Below, one piece after another: positions 27,244-36,443 of a stretch of DNA of 64,000 bases. Position 1 is the stretch's first letter. Each line of letters starts with the position of its first letter. The stretch spans positions 62,001-126,000 of the forward strand of contig DAOSVM010000001.1 of the NCBI GenBank assembly GCA_035379625.1. The letters are read 5' to 3'. Origin of the DNA: DAOSCP01 sp035379625. GTDB lineage: Bacteria > Bacteroidota > Ignavibacteria > Ignavibacteriales > DAOSCP01. A model generated the notes under the pieces. That model was given only the letters and a program-made list of their open reading frames with translations. It had not been told where the DNA came from and did no database searches. The position numbers were made by a program, and so were the translations under genes.

Positions 27244-27264
27244 CTTTTAACCCTTATTATAGTA

Positions 27265-27633
27265 TTATAAAACTTCTGGTGCTAAAGATACAATTTTCAT
27301 AAATTGTTTTTCTCTTAGCTCTCTAGCAACTGGTCCAAAAATACGAGTGCCTATTGGGTCATTTTGTTTATTAATTAATACAGCTGCATTGTCATCAAAG
27401 CGTATGTATGAACCATCAGGCCTTTTAACTTCTTTGGCTGTTCTTACAACAACAGCTTTTTGAACATCACCTTTTTTAACATTTCCACCCGGAATAGCAG
27501 CTTTAACTGAAACAACTATTATATCACCTACACTTGCATATCTTCTATTTGAACCACCCAAAACTCTTATACAACGAACCTTTTTAGCTCCAGAGTTATC
27601 AGCAACTACTAAATTTGTTTCTTCTTGAATCAT
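27265..27633 (-). CDS. rplN: 50S ribosomal protein L14
   Basis: The protein has 122 residues. The conserved text MIQEETNLVVADNSGAKKV, VRCIRVLGGS and GTRIFGPVARELREKQFMK is L14, which bridges to 16S rRNA. The ATG at 27633 is chosen over the GTG codon directly before it, because AGAGG is better spaced and the family starts with MIQ. Confidence 0.97.
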   Translation of the reverse strand: MIQEETNLVVADNSGAKKVRCIRVLGGSNRRYASVGDIIVVSVKAAIPGGNVKKGDVQKAVVVRTAKEVKRPDGSYIRFDDNAAVLINKQNDPIGTRIFGPVARELREKQFMKIVSLAPEVL

Positions 27634-27645
27634 CACAAACCTCTT

Positions 27646-27906
27646 TTATTTAACTTTCTCAATTATTTCAACAAGTCGCCATGATTTATTTTTGCTCAAT
27701 GGTCTTGTTTCCATAATTTTCACTATATCACCAATATTGCACTCATTTTTTTCATCATGTGCCATAATTTTTGTAGTTCTTTTGAAATATTTTTTATATA
27801 ATTTATGCGCAACTTGTCTTTCAACTGCTACAACAATACTTTTGTCCATTTTATTACTTACAACTTTTCCAATTCTAACTTTTCTATTTTTTCTTATATT
27901 TTCCAT
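27646..27906 (-). CDS. rpsQ: 30S ribosomal protein S17
   Basis: The protein has 86 residues in an OB fold (RKVRIGKVVSNKMDKSIVVAVERQ, HDEKNECNIGDIVKIMETRPLS in blocks). It binds the 5' domain of 16S rRNA. The ATG at 27906 is chosen over the TTG before it by its AGGAG spacing. It follows rpmC after about 9 nt. Confidence 0.96.
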   Translation of the reverse strand: MENIRKNRKVRIGKVVSNKMDKSIVVAVERQVAHKLYKKYFKRTTKIMAHDEKNECNIGDIVKIMETRPLSKNKSWRLVEIIEKVK

Positions 27907-27915
27907 CAATAACTC

Positions 27916-28110
27916 CTAGTTATTTCCTTTTTTTTCAGTAAGTACTGTTTGTAGCCTAGCAATAGTTTTCTTTGTATTCTTTATGGCTGCAGTATTAACT
28001 AATTGTCTAAATGCAAGGCTAAAATATAAATCTTGTAAGTTTTTATATTCTTCTTTCAATTTTTTTTCTATATCTTCAACTGTCATATTTCTAATTTCAC
28101 TTACTTTCAT
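27916..28110 (-). CDS. rpmC: 50S ribosomal protein L29
   Basis: The protein has 64 residues, two long helices (MKVSEIRNMTVEDIEKKL; LAFRQLVNTAAIKNTKKTIARL). L29 lies at the exit tunnel beside L23 and helps dock nascent-chain factors. ATG start; 14 nt after rplP. Confidence 0.96.
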   Translation of the reverse strand: MKVSEIRNMTVEDIEKKLKEEYKNLQDLYFSLAFRQLVNTAAIKNTKKTIARLQTVLTEKKGNN

Positions 28111-28124
28111 CTTATTACCTTTAT

Positions 28125-28547
28125 TTATGCTTCTTCAAAATCAACTCTTGTTGAAATTTTTGTTTTTATAGGCAATTTTTGTGCTGCTGCATTTAGTGCT
28201 TCATAAGCCTTTTCTTTTGAAACACCACCTACTTCAAACATAATTCTACCAGGTCTTACAACAGAAACCCAAAACTCTGGTGCACCTTTACCTTTTCCCA
28301 TTCTAGTTTCTAATGGTTTTTTAGATACAGGTTTATCTGGGAAAATTCTAATCCAAATTTGACCTTCTTTTTTCAATTTTCTGTTTATCGCAATTCTACA
28401 AGCTTCAATTTGTCTAGCTGTAATCCAATGTGGCTCTAATGCTTTAAGTCCAAAATCACCGAAATCAACTCTAGAACCTCTATAATCTTTTCCAGTCATT
28501 CTTCCACGTTGCTGCTTACGAAACTTTACTCTTTTAGGCATTAACAT
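28125..28547 (-). CDS. rplP: 50S ribosomal protein L16
   Basis: The protein has 140 residues. Family text includes MPKRVKFRKQQRGRM, DFGDFGLKALEPHWITARQIEA and RMGKGKGAPEFWVSVVRPG. L16 organises the peptidyl-transferase region and A-site tRNA. The start MLMPKR matches the usual MLxPKR N-terminus, with AGGAG upstream. Confidence 0.97.
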   Translation of the reverse strand: MLMPKRVKFRKQQRGRMTGKDYRGSRVDFGDFGLKALEPHWITARQIEACRIAINRKLKKEGQIWIRIFPDKPVSKKPLETRMGKGKGAPEFWVSVVRPGRIMFEVGGVSKEKAYEALNAAAQKLPIKTKISTRVDFEEA

Positions 28548-28566
28548 TATAATATTCTCCTATATA

Positions 28567-29208
28567 TTAATCAGTAAGGCGTTTACCAAGAACTTCACCC
28601 TTACATATCCACACTTTTATACCAATTTTCCCATATATAGTTAGTGCTTCTGCAAATGCATAATCTATATCAGCTCTTATTGTATGCAAAGGGATTCTAC
28701 CTTCTTTGTACTGTTCTGTTCTAGCCATTTCAGCACCACCAAGTCTTCCAGAACACATAACTTTGATACCTTCAGCGCCCATTCTCATAGCGGCTGTAAT
28801 TGCTGATTTCATTGCTCTTCTAAATGATACTCTGTTTTGTAACTGTTGAGCGATATTATCTGCTACAAGAATAGCATCTAATTCTGGTCTTTTAACTTCG
28901 TTAATTTGCACTTTTACTTCTTTTTTAAACAATTTCTTCAATTCTTGTTCTAGTTGTGCAATATCTTTACCACTCTTACCAATTACTACGCCAGGCCTAG
29001 ATGTAGAAATAGTTACAGTTACGTTTTTTGATGTTCTATCGATAACTATTCTAGATACACTTGCTTTTTTTAACCTATTTCTAAGATATTTTCTTATCTC
29101 AGCATCTTCTAATATTTTTTGGGAATAATTATTTTTTTCTATCCAGTTTGATTCCCATCCTCTGATTATTCCAACTCGAAACCCAATTGGATTTGTTTTT
29201 TGACCCAA
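28567..29208 (-). CDS. rpsC: 30S ribosomal protein S3
   Basis: The chosen start is a TTG at 29208 (TTG GGT CAA AAA ACA), which gives the family N-terminus MGQKTNPIGFRVG and 213 residues. GGAGG lies 5 nt upstream. The earlier TTG in the same frame overlaps that SD and is rejected. The KH domain (about 40-110, RPGVVIGKSGKDIAQLE) and C-terminal domain (GRLGGAEMARTEQYKEGRIPL) are complete. S3 forms the mRNA entry channel. Confidence 0.96.
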   Translation of the reverse strand: MGQKTNPIGFRVGIIRGWESNWIEKNNYSQKILEDAEIRKYLRNRLKKASVSRIVIDRTSKNVTVTISTSRPGVVIGKSGKDIAQLEQELKKLFKKEVKVQINEVKRPELDAILVADNIAQQLQNRVSFRRAMKSAITAAMRMGAEGIKVMCSGRLGGAEMARTEQYKEGRIPLHTIRADIDYAFAEALTIYGKIGIKVWICKGEVLGKRLTD

Positions 29209-29222
29209 TGAATCCTCCAATT

Positions 29223-29564
29223 TTAACTTTTAGTAGCAACTTTTACAGTTATCGAACAAGATCTTTTTCTTATTCTATATGCACGCCCCATTGGAGCAGG
29301 TAATATTCTTTTTAACATCGTTCCACCGTTTACAAATATCTCCTTAACAACAATATCTTTTGGGTCTATTTGCTTATCTTCTTTAACTATAATATTTGCA
29401 ACAGCAGATTTTATCACCTTTGCAACATAGATTGATGCATGTTTTTTATGAAAATGTAATATATTTAAAGCCTCTTCAACACTTTTTCCGCGTACTAAAT
29501 CTACAACCAATCTTACTTTTCTTGGTGATGATTGAATATATTTTTGAACTGCTCTAGCTTCCAT
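29223..29564 (-). CDS. rplV: 50S ribosomal protein L22
   Basis: The protein has 113 residues. ARAVQKYIQSSPRKVRLVVD at the start and the beta-hairpin region KRILPAPMGRAYRIRKRSC, which lines the exit tunnel where macrolides bind, identify L22. ATG start; 14 nt before the rpsC start. Confidence 0.97.
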   Translation of the reverse strand: MEARAVQKYIQSSPRKVRLVVDLVRGKSVEEALNILHFHKKHASIYVAKVIKSAVANIIVKEDKQIDPKDIVVKEIFVNGGTMLKRILPAPMGRAYRIRKRSCSITVKVATKS

Positions 29565-29581
29565 TTCATTATCTCACAAGT

Positions 29582-29872
29582 TTATTTTTTACCTTTTGCT
29601 GCTTTTTCAGCCTTAGTTCCTGGATGTCCTCTAAATATTCTAGTAGGTGCAAATTCACCTAATTTATGTCCAACCATATTTTCAGTAACGTATACTGGTA
29701 TAAATTTATTACCATTATGTACTGCTATAGTATGACCAACGAAATCCGGTGTTATAGTAGATGCTCTAGACCAAGTTTTAATCATCTTTTTTTGGTTAGA
29801 TGCATTCATTTCGTCAATTTTTTTTGCAAGTTTCCAGTATACAAATGGACCTTTTTTAACTGAACGTGGCAT
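29582..29872 (-). CDS. rpsS: 30S ribosomal protein S19
   Basis: The protein has 96 residues. MPRSVKKGPFVYWKL, KTWSRASTITPDFVGHTIAVHNGN and VGHKLGEFAPTRIFRGHPG are S19 signatures. It works with S13 in the 30S head. ATG start; 12 nt after rplB. Confidence 0.97.
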   Translation of the reverse strand: MPRSVKKGPFVYWKLAKKIDEMNASNQKKMIKTWSRASTITPDFVGHTIAVHNGNKFIPVYVTENMVGHKLGEFAPTRIFRGHPGTKAEKAAKGKK

Positions 29873-29884
29873 ATTTCACTCTAA

Positions 29885-30718
29885 TTATTTTCGTCTTTTA
29901 ATTATAAATTTATTGCTAATTTTCTTTCTTTTTCTTGTTTTGAGTCCTTTAGCTATTTGTCCCCAAGGTGATGTTAAATGTTGACGACCACCACCACTTT
30001 TAGATTTACCTTCACCACCACCATTTGGGTGATCAATTGGGTTCATAGCAATACCTCTTACATGAGGTCTAATACCTAGCCATCTTTTTCTACCAGCTTT
30101 GCCCCATCTTACATTCTCATGCTCTGGATTTGATAATGTTCCTATAGTAGCCATACAATCACTCAAAACCATTCTAACTTCGCCTGATGGTAACTTTATT
30201 TGACAATATTTTTCATCTTTAGCAACTAATTGGATTGCTGTTCCTGCACTTCTTCCTAACTGTCCACCCTTTCCAGGTTTTAACTCAACATTATGAATTG
30301 TTGCACCAACAGGTAAATATCTTAACTTAGTTGCATTACCAACTTTAAATTCAACATTATCCCCAGCTTTGATTTTATCACCTACTTTCAAACCTTGTGG
30401 AGCTAAAATATATCGTTTATCTCCATCAGCATATACTACCAAAGCAATTCTACATGTCCTATTTGGATCATATTCAATCGATTTTACAGTACCTTCAATA
30501 TTGAATTTATTTCGTTTGAAATCAATTATTCTGTAATGTATTTTATTCCCACCACCAATATGTCTTGCAGTAACTCTACCGTAGTTATTTCTACCACCTG
30601 ATTTTCTAATAGGTGCTAATAATGATTTCTCTGGTGTGGTCTTTGTAATCTCCTCAAAAGTATGTACAGATCTATGTCTAGTACCGGGAGTTACAGGATT
30701 TAATTTTCTAATACCCAT
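29885..30718 (-). CDS. rplB: 50S ribosomal protein L2
   Basis: The protein has 277 residues. The C-terminal region has the conserved GIAMNPIDHPNGGGEGKSKSG with the histidine important for peptidyl transfer, and the N-terminal half has GRVTARHIGGGNKIHYRIIDF. L2 is a core 23S rRNA binder needed for subunit joining. ATG start. Confidence 0.98.
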   Translation of the reverse strand: MGIRKLNPVTPGTRHRSVHTFEEITKTTPEKSLLAPIRKSGGRNNYGRVTARHIGGGNKIHYRIIDFKRNKFNIEGTVKSIEYDPNRTCRIALVVYADGDKRYILAPQGLKVGDKIKAGDNVEFKVGNATKLRYLPVGATIHNVELKPGKGGQLGRSAGTAIQLVAKDEKYCQIKLPSGEVRMVLSDCMATIGTLSNPEHENVRWGKAGRKRWLGIRPHVRGIAMNPIDHPNGGGEGKSKSGGGRQHLTSPWGQIAKGLKTRKRKKISNKFIIKRRK

Positions 30719-30737
30719 TGATAATCCCTAATCTTAC

Positions 30738-31031
30738 TTAAATTTGTTCAAATAATTCTATTGTTTGTCCAGCTTTTATCTTAACAATTGCTTTTTTAAA
30801 TTTAGCTGTTTTACCATCGATTCTACCAGATCTTGTAAATCGTGATTTTTGTTTACCAGGATGATTTACAATATTAACGCTAACAACATCTACATTGAAT
30901 AATCTTTTTATTTCTTTAGCAACTTCAATCTTATTTGCATCAGTATCAACTAAAAATGTGTATTGATTAGAGTCTAATCTTAAATTATTGGATTTTTCTG
31001 TCAATAATGGCATTTTCAAAACATTTTTCAT
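30738..31031 (-). CDS. rplW: 50S ribosomal protein L23
   Basis: The protein has 97 residues. MPLLTEKSNNLRLDSNQYTF and VDANKIEVAKEIKRLF-like text with NVDVVSVNIVNHPGK are standard. L23 is the docking site for trigger factor and SRP at the exit tunnel. ATG start; 11 nt after rplD. Confidence 0.97.
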   Translation of the reverse strand: MKNVLKMPLLTEKSNNLRLDSNQYTFLVDTDANKIEVAKEIKRLFNVDVVSVNIVNHPGKQKSRFTRSGRIDGKTAKFKKAIVKIKAGQTIELFEQI

Positions 31032-31042
31032 CTTGAACTCTC

Positions 31043-31660
31043 TTATAATATTTTAATCAATTCATCAAGAGCAGATTTCTCTACAACCAATTTTTGATTA
31101 TTTAATAATTGGTATGTATTAGCATCTTTAGCTTGAATAATATTTAATTTTTCTATATTTCTACCAGCTTTGTATAAATCTTTATTCGTTGTGAGTATTG
31201 TTGTTTTTTTGCCATATAAGTTTAATGCTTTCAATACATTAGCAACTTGCTTTGTTTTTAATTCATCGAGTTTTATATCTTCAACAACTAACAATTGATC
31301 ATTTTTAACTTTAGATATTAAAGCATACAATCTTGCTAATCTTTTAACTTTTTTATTTACATATTGTCTATAATCTCTAGGTCTAGGACCAAATACTGTG
31401 CCACCACCTACCCAAAGTGGACTTCTAACTTGTCCAACTCTAGCAGTACCACGACCTTTTTGTCTCCACAACTTTCTTGTAGAACCAGCAACTTCGGATT
31501 TTTCTTTTGTTTTATGGGTTCCTTGTCTTTGATTAGCTAAATATGCCTTTACATCAAGATAAATTACATGTTGATTTACATCTTTATTTAGCATCTCATC
31601 GCTGATTTCGACAGTAACATCCGATTTAGTACCATCTATTTTATAGATATTGAAATTCAT
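31043..31660 (-). CDS. rplD: 50S ribosomal protein L4
   Basis: The protein has 205 residues. The tunnel loop KLWRQKGRGTARVGQVRSPLW and GTVFGPRPRDYRQYVNKKVK are clear. In E. coli L4 also represses the S10 operon through its leader; here rpsJ follows tuf directly with only 22 nt between, so that leader is missing. Confidence 0.97.
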   Translation of the reverse strand: MNFNIYKIDGTKSDVTVEISDEMLNKDVNQHVIYLDVKAYLANQRQGTHKTKEKSEVAGSTRKLWRQKGRGTARVGQVRSPLWVGGGTVFGPRPRDYRQYVNKKVKRLARLYALISKVKNDQLLVVEDIKLDELKTKQVANVLKALNLYGKKTTILTTNKDLYKAGRNIEKLNIIQAKDANTYQLLNNQKLVVEKSALDELIKIL

Positions 31661-31671
31661 TGTTGTACATC

Positions 31672-32292
31672 CTATTTAATAATTTCTACAATCGAATTAT
31701 TTGGTCCTGGTATAGCACCTTTGATAAATAACAAATTCTTTTCTGGATCAATTTTCACAACTTTCAAATTTCTAACAGTTACATGTTCTCCACCTGTTCT
31801 ACCGGCCATTCTTTGTCCTTTGAATACTCTAGAAGGAAATGATGATGCACCTATCGAACCAGGAGCACGTAATCTGTCACTTTGTCCGTGAGTTGTTCCT
31901 CCTACACCACCGAATCCATGTCTTCTCATTACACCTTGAAAACCTTTACCCTTAGATATCCCTTTAACATTAATAACATCACCTTCATTAAAAACATCAA
32001 CTTTTATTTCATCACCGATTTTATATTCGGATGGCTTCAAATTCCTAAACTCTTTTAGTATTTTAGCAGGTTGCACCCCTAATTTTTCGAAATAACCTTT
32101 TAATGGCTTATTTACTTTATTTTCTTTAATTTTATCAAAACCTAATTGTACTGCTTCGTATCCATTTTTTTCTGTAGTTCGTACATTTATTACAGTACAT
32201 GGACCTGCTTCAACTACTGTTACAGGAATGAATTTACCATCATTATCAAATATATTTGTCATTCCAATCTTTTTTCCAATCAATGCTGGCAT
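31672..32292 (-). CDS. rplC: 50S ribosomal protein L3
   Basis: The ATG at 32292 (MPALIGKKIGMTNIF) fits the family start and has AAGGTGG upstream; the GTG three codons earlier overlaps that SD. The protein then has 206 residues. GKGFQGVMRRHGFGGVGGTTHGQ and FPSRVFKGQRMAGRTGGEHVT reach into the peptidyl-transferase centre. It follows rpsJ closely. Confidence 0.96.
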   Translation of the reverse strand: MPALIGKKIGMTNIFDNDGKFIPVTVVEAGPCTVINVRTTEKNGYEAVQLGFDKIKENKVNKPLKGYFEKLGVQPAKILKEFRNLKPSEYKIGDEIKVDVFNEGDVINVKGISKGKGFQGVMRRHGFGGVGGTTHGQSDRLRAPGSIGASSFPSRVFKGQRMAGRTGGEHVTVRNLKVVKIDPEKNLLFIKGAIPGPNNSIVEIIK

Positions 32293-32302
32293 TTTTACCA
32301 CC

Positions 32303-32614
32303 TTATAACATTTTTATTTCTATATCAACTCCCGCCGGTATCTCTAATTTACCTAAAGACTCAACGGTTTTAGAATTTGCATTATGTATATCTATTAAAC
32401 GTTTATGTGTTCTTAATTCAAACTGCTCTCTGGACTTTTTATCAACATGTGGGGATCTTAATACAGTAAATACTGATCTTTTTGTTTTTAATGGGATTGG
32501 CCCCGCCATGTATGCACCAGTTTGCTTAACTGTCTTCAATATTTTCTCAGCTGATTTATCAATCAACAAATGATCGTATGATTTTAGTTTTATTCTTATT
32601 ATTTGTCCAGACAC
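32303..32614 (-). CDS. rpsJ: 30S ribosomal protein S10
   Basis: The protein has 103 residues. IRIKLKSYDHLLIDKSAEKI and GPIPLKTKRSVFTVLRSPHVDKKSRE in blocks identify S10 (NusE), which also joins the antitermination complex. The start is GTG (GTG TCT GGA CAA), with GGAG 7 nt upstream. It follows tuf with no separate promoter visible, so the S10 and str operons are fused. Confidence 0.97.
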   Translation of the reverse strand: MSGQIIRIKLKSYDHLLIDKSAEKILKTVKQTGAYMAGPIPLKTKRSVFTVLRSPHVDKKSREQFELRTHKRLIDIHNANSKTVESLGKLEIPAGVDIEIKML

Positions 32615-32636
32615 TTCTTTACTCCAAAGTTATTGT

Positions 32637-33845
32637 TTATGCAAGAATTTTAGTTACAACACCTGCACCTACTGTTCTACCACCTTCACGAATAGCGAAT
32701 CTTAATCCTTCTCCCATAGCGATTTCAGAAATTAATTCTACTGTTAATTTTACGTTATCGCCAGGTGTAACCATTTCAACACCTTCAGGTAATGTTACAA
32801 TACCAGTAACATCTGTTGTTCTGAAATAGAACTGAGGTCTATAGTTGTTAAAGAATGGAGTGTGTCTACCACCTTCTTCTTTAGACAAGATATAAACTTC
32901 GCATTCGAATTTTTTATGTGGTGTAATAGATCCAGGTTTAGCAACAACCATACCTCTTTCTACTTCTGTTTTTGCAACACCTCTTAATAACAATCCTGCA
33001 TTATCACCAGCTTGTGCAAAATCCAATTCTTTTCTAAACATTTCTATACCTGTAACAACAGTCTTTTTATGGATACCTAAACCAATAAGTTCAACTTCTT
33101 CATTAAGTTTTAATTGCCCTCTTTCTACTCTACCTGTAACTACCGTACCACGTCCTGTAATTGAGAATACGTCCTCAATTGGCATCAAGAATGGTTTATC
33201 AGCATCTCTTTCAAGTAGTGGAATATATTCATCAACAGCTTTCATTAGTTCATATATGCATTGTAACCTTGGATCGTCTGCTGGGACTGATGAATCAGAG
33301 CCTGCTTCAAGTGCTTTCAATGCTGACCCTTTTATTATAGGAATTTCATCACAAGGGAATTCATATTTCTTTAATAAGTCTCTAATTTCTTCTTCAACTA
33401 ATAATAATAATTCTTCATCTTCCACAGCATCAACTTTATTCATAAATACTACGATTCTTGGTACGCCAACTTGTCTTGCTAACAAGATGTGCTCTCTTGT
33501 TTGAGGCATAGGACCATCTGTTGCAGCAACTACTAATATAGCACCATCCATTTGAGCAGCACCAGTAATCATATTTTTAACGTAGTCAGCGTGACCTGGA
33601 CAGTCTACGTGAGCATAGTGTCTATTTTCTGTTTCATATTCTACGTGTGCAGTAGCAATTGTAATACCTCTTTCTCTTTCCTCTGGAGCATTATCTATAG
33701 AATCAAAAGATCTTACTTGAGCTAAGTTCTTTTTAGCTAATGCCATAGTAATGGCAGCTGTTAATGTTGTTTTACCATGATCAACGTGACCAATAGTACC
33801 TATATTTACGTGAGGTTTTGTACGATTAAATTTTTCTTTAGCCAT
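32637..33845 (-). CDS. tuf: Elongation factor Tu
   Basis: The protein has 402 residues and carries aminoacyl-tRNA to the ribosome. G1 GHVDHGKTTL, G3 DCPGHADYV and G4 NKVD are intact; domains 2 and 3 follow (GRGTVVTGRVERG, GGRHTPFFNNYRPQFYFRT in blocks). Compared with E. coli there is a small insert after the GSALKAL motif (GSDSSVPADDPRL). It is the only tuf in the window, between fusA and rpsJ. Confidence 0.98.
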   Translation of the reverse strand: MAKEKFNRTKPHVNIGTIGHVDHGKTTLTAAITMALAKKNLAQVRSFDSIDNAPEERERGITIATAHVEYETENRHYAHVDCPGHADYVKNMITGAAQMDGAILVVAATDGPMPQTREHILLARQVGVPRIVVFMNKVDAVEDEELLLLVEEEIRDLLKKYEFPCDEIPIIKGSALKALEAGSDSSVPADDPRLQCIYELMKAVDEYIPLLERDADKPFLMPIEDVFSITGRGTVVTGRVERGQLKLNEEVELIGLGIHKKTVVTGIEMFRKELDFAQAGDNAGLLLRGVAKTEVERGMVVAKPGSITPHKKFECEVYILSKEEGGRHTPFFNNYRPQFYFRTTDVTGIVTLPEGVEMVTPGDNVKLTVELISEIAMGEGLRFAIREGGRTVGAGVVTKILA

Positions 33846-33866
33846 TTTCTAAACTCCTTATTCTAT

Positions 33867-35936
33867 TTAGTTTTTTGACTCTATAATTTTTTCTGCAATC
33901 GATTGAGGAACAGGTGCATAATGATCAAATTGCATTGTATATATAGCTCTTCCTTGTGTCATTGATCTTAGTATTGTCGCATAACCAAACATTTCTGATA
34001 ATGGCACTTTTGCCTTTATTACCTGAGCATCTTTTCTTGCTGTAAAGCCCTCTATCTTTCCTCTTCTTGAATTCACATCACCCATTACATCACCTAAATA
34101 TTCATCAGGTGTTACTATTTCTAAATCAAATATAGGTTCCAACAATATAGGAGATGCTTTTTTCATAGCATCCTTAAATGCTAAAGAACCTGCAATTTTG
34201 AATGACATCTCATCAGAATCAACATCATGATAAGAACCATCATACAATTTTACTTTAACATCAACCACTGGATATCCTGCAACAACACCAGATTTCATAG
34301 CCTCTTTAATACCTTCCTGAACTGCAGGTATATATTCTTTTGGGATAACACCACCCACTATAGCATTTTCAAACTGAAATCCAGCGCCTGGTTCGTTAGG
34401 AGATACTTCAATAACCACATGACCGTATTTACCTCTACCACCAGTTTGCTTTGCAAATTTTGTATCTTGATTAACAACTTTCGTTATTGTTTCTCTATAT
34501 GCTACTTGCGGTTTACCAACATTAGCATCAACTTTAAATTCTCTTTTTAATCTATCTACAATAATTTCCAAATGTAATTCACCCATACCTGAAATCAATG
34601 TTTGACCAGTCTCTTCATGCACACTTACTCTAAATGTTGGATCTTCTTCCGCTAACTTAACCAAACTATCTGTTAATTTATCTTGATCTGCCTTTGTTTT
34701 TGGCTCTATAGCAATTTCAATTACTGGTTCTGGGAATTCAATTTTTTCAAGAACTACAGGGAAATCTTCAGCACATAAAGTATCACCAGTTTTTGTATAT
34801 TTTAGGCCAATTATACCTACAATATCACCAGCCCATACTTGAGGCATATCCTCTCTTTGGATAGCATGCATCCTTAACACACGCCCAACTCTTTCTCTTT
34901 TACCAGCCGTTGTATTCAATACATAAGAACCCGAAGTTAATGTACCAGAATATACTCTCACAAATGTTAATTTTCCAACATAAGGATCATTCATAATCTT
35001 AAACGCCAATGCACACAATTTCTCATCAGCAACTGGTTTCAAACTTACTTTATCATCAGAGTTTAATTTATGTCCTTCAATATTACCTTTATCTATAGGT
35101 GATGGTAAATAATCAACCACAGCATCAAGCAACATTTGCACGCCTTTATTCTTAAAAGACGATCCACATAATACAGGCGTTAATTTTAATTCTATAGTTG
35201 CTTGTCTCAATACTCTTTTAACATCTTCAACAGGAAGCTCTTCACCATTCAAATACTTTTCCAACAACGTATCGTCAACTTCAGATACAGCTTCCAACAT
35301 ATGTGTTCTATACTTTTCAGCTACTTCTTTCAAATCTTTTGGTATCTCTATTTCATCATAAGTAGACCCTAATGCCTCCTCATGAAATATTCTAGCTTTC
35401 ATCGAAATTAAGTCAATAACTCCCCTAAACATATCTCCGCTACCTACAGGTAACGCTATAGGTACTGGATTTGCGCCCAATCTAGTCTTAATCACGTCTA
35501 TAACATTGTAAAAATCAGCACCAACTCTATCCATCTTATTAACAAAAGCGATTCTTGGTACACCATATTTATCAGCTTGTCTCCATACAGTTTCTGATTG
35601 CGGTTCAACACCACCAACAGCACAAAATAACGCAACAGCTCCATCCAATACCCTAAGAGATCTTTCAACTTCAACAGTAAAATCTACGTGACCAGGAGTA
35701 TCTATAATATTAATTTGATGTTCATTCCACATACATGTTGTAGCAGCAGAAGTAATAGTGATACCTCTTCCTCTCTCCTGCTCCATCCAGTCCATTGTCG
35801 CAGCGCCGTCATGAACTTCGCCTATTCTATGAGTTTTACCTGTATAAAACAATATTCTTTCAGTTGTTGTAGTTTTACCGGCGTCTATATGCGCCATAAT
35901 ACCAATATTGCGAACTTTATTTATATCTAAATTCAT
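33867..35936 (-). CDS. fusA: Elongation factor G
   Basis: The protein has 689 residues and drives translocation. G1 AHIDAGKTTTTERIL, G3 DTPGHVDFTVEVERS and G4 NKMDRVGADF are intact, followed by domains II-V (PEPVIEIAIEPKTKADQDKL, GRGKYGHVVIEV, ATILRSMTQGRAIYTMQF). It lies between rpsG (29 nt) and tuf (21 nt) in the standard str order. Confidence 0.98.
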   Translation of the reverse strand: MNLDINKVRNIGIMAHIDAGKTTTTERILFYTGKTHRIGEVHDGAATMDWMEQERGRGITITSAATTCMWNEHQINIIDTPGHVDFTVEVERSLRVLDGAVALFCAVGGVEPQSETVWRQADKYGVPRIAFVNKMDRVGADFYNVIDVIKTRLGANPVPIALPVGSGDMFRGVIDLISMKARIFHEEALGSTYDEIEIPKDLKEVAEKYRTHMLEAVSEVDDTLLEKYLNGEELPVEDVKRVLRQATIELKLTPVLCGSSFKNKGVQMLLDAVVDYLPSPIDKGNIEGHKLNSDDKVSLKPVADEKLCALAFKIMNDPYVGKLTFVRVYSGTLTSGSYVLNTTAGKRERVGRVLRMHAIQREDMPQVWAGDIVGIIGLKYTKTGDTLCAEDFPVVLEKIEFPEPVIEIAIEPKTKADQDKLTDSLVKLAEEDPTFRVSVHEETGQTLISGMGELHLEIIVDRLKREFKVDANVGKPQVAYRETITKVVNQDTKFAKQTGGRGKYGHVVIEVSPNEPGAGFQFENAIVGGVIPKEYIPAVQEGIKEAMKSGVVAGYPVVDVKVKLYDGSYHDVDSDEMSFKIAGSLAFKDAMKKASPILLEPIFDLEIVTPDEYLGDVMGDVNSRRGKIEGFTARKDAQVIKAKVPLSEMFGYATILRSMTQGRAIYTMQFDHYAPVPQSIAEKIIESKN

Positions 35937-35965
35937 ATCCTTTACTTATCTACCTTTATTTATTA

Positions 35966-36433
35966 TTACCATTTGAAATGAGCAAAAGCTTTATTAGCTT
36001 CCGCCATTCTATGAGTATCATCTTTTTTCTTAACAGCAGAACCTTCATTATTATAAGCCGAGATTAACTCACCTGCCAATCTTGCAGCCATTCCTCTTTC
36101 ACCACGTTGTCTTGAATATGTTTTCAACCATCTCATAGCCAAAGCGATTCTTCTTTCTGGTCTTACTTCCATTGGAACTTGATATGTAGCACCACCAACT
36201 CTTCTACTTCTTACTTCAATTACCGGAGAAATATTACTTATCGCTTTCTTAAAAATCTCTATAGCCGGCTTATTTAATTTCTTTTCAGCTATTTCCAATG
36301 CTTCATAAACAACTTTTCTTGCAACAGTCTTCTTACCATCATACATAATATGGTTAATCAACTTAGCAACTAAAACGTCATTGTATTTTAAATCTGGTTT
36401 AATTATTCTTTTTTCTGCTCTTCTCTTTCTCAT
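35966..36433 (-). CDS. rpsG: 30S ribosomal protein S7
   Basis: The protein has 155 residues. The helical core is typical (KLINHIMYDGKKTVARKVVYEAL, VEVRSRRVGGATYQVPMEVRPERR in blocks). S7 assembles the 30S head and in E. coli represses the str operon through the rpsL-rpsG gap; here the gap is only 10 nt, too short for that structure. Confidence 0.97.
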   Translation of the reverse strand: MRKRRAEKRIIKPDLKYNDVLVAKLINHIMYDGKKTVARKVVYEALEIAEKKLNKPAIEIFKKAISNISPVIEVRSRRVGGATYQVPMEVRPERRIALAMRWLKTYSRQRGERGMAARLAGELISAYNNEGSAVKKKDDTHRMAEANKAFAHFKW

Positions 36434-36443
36434 CTATTCACCA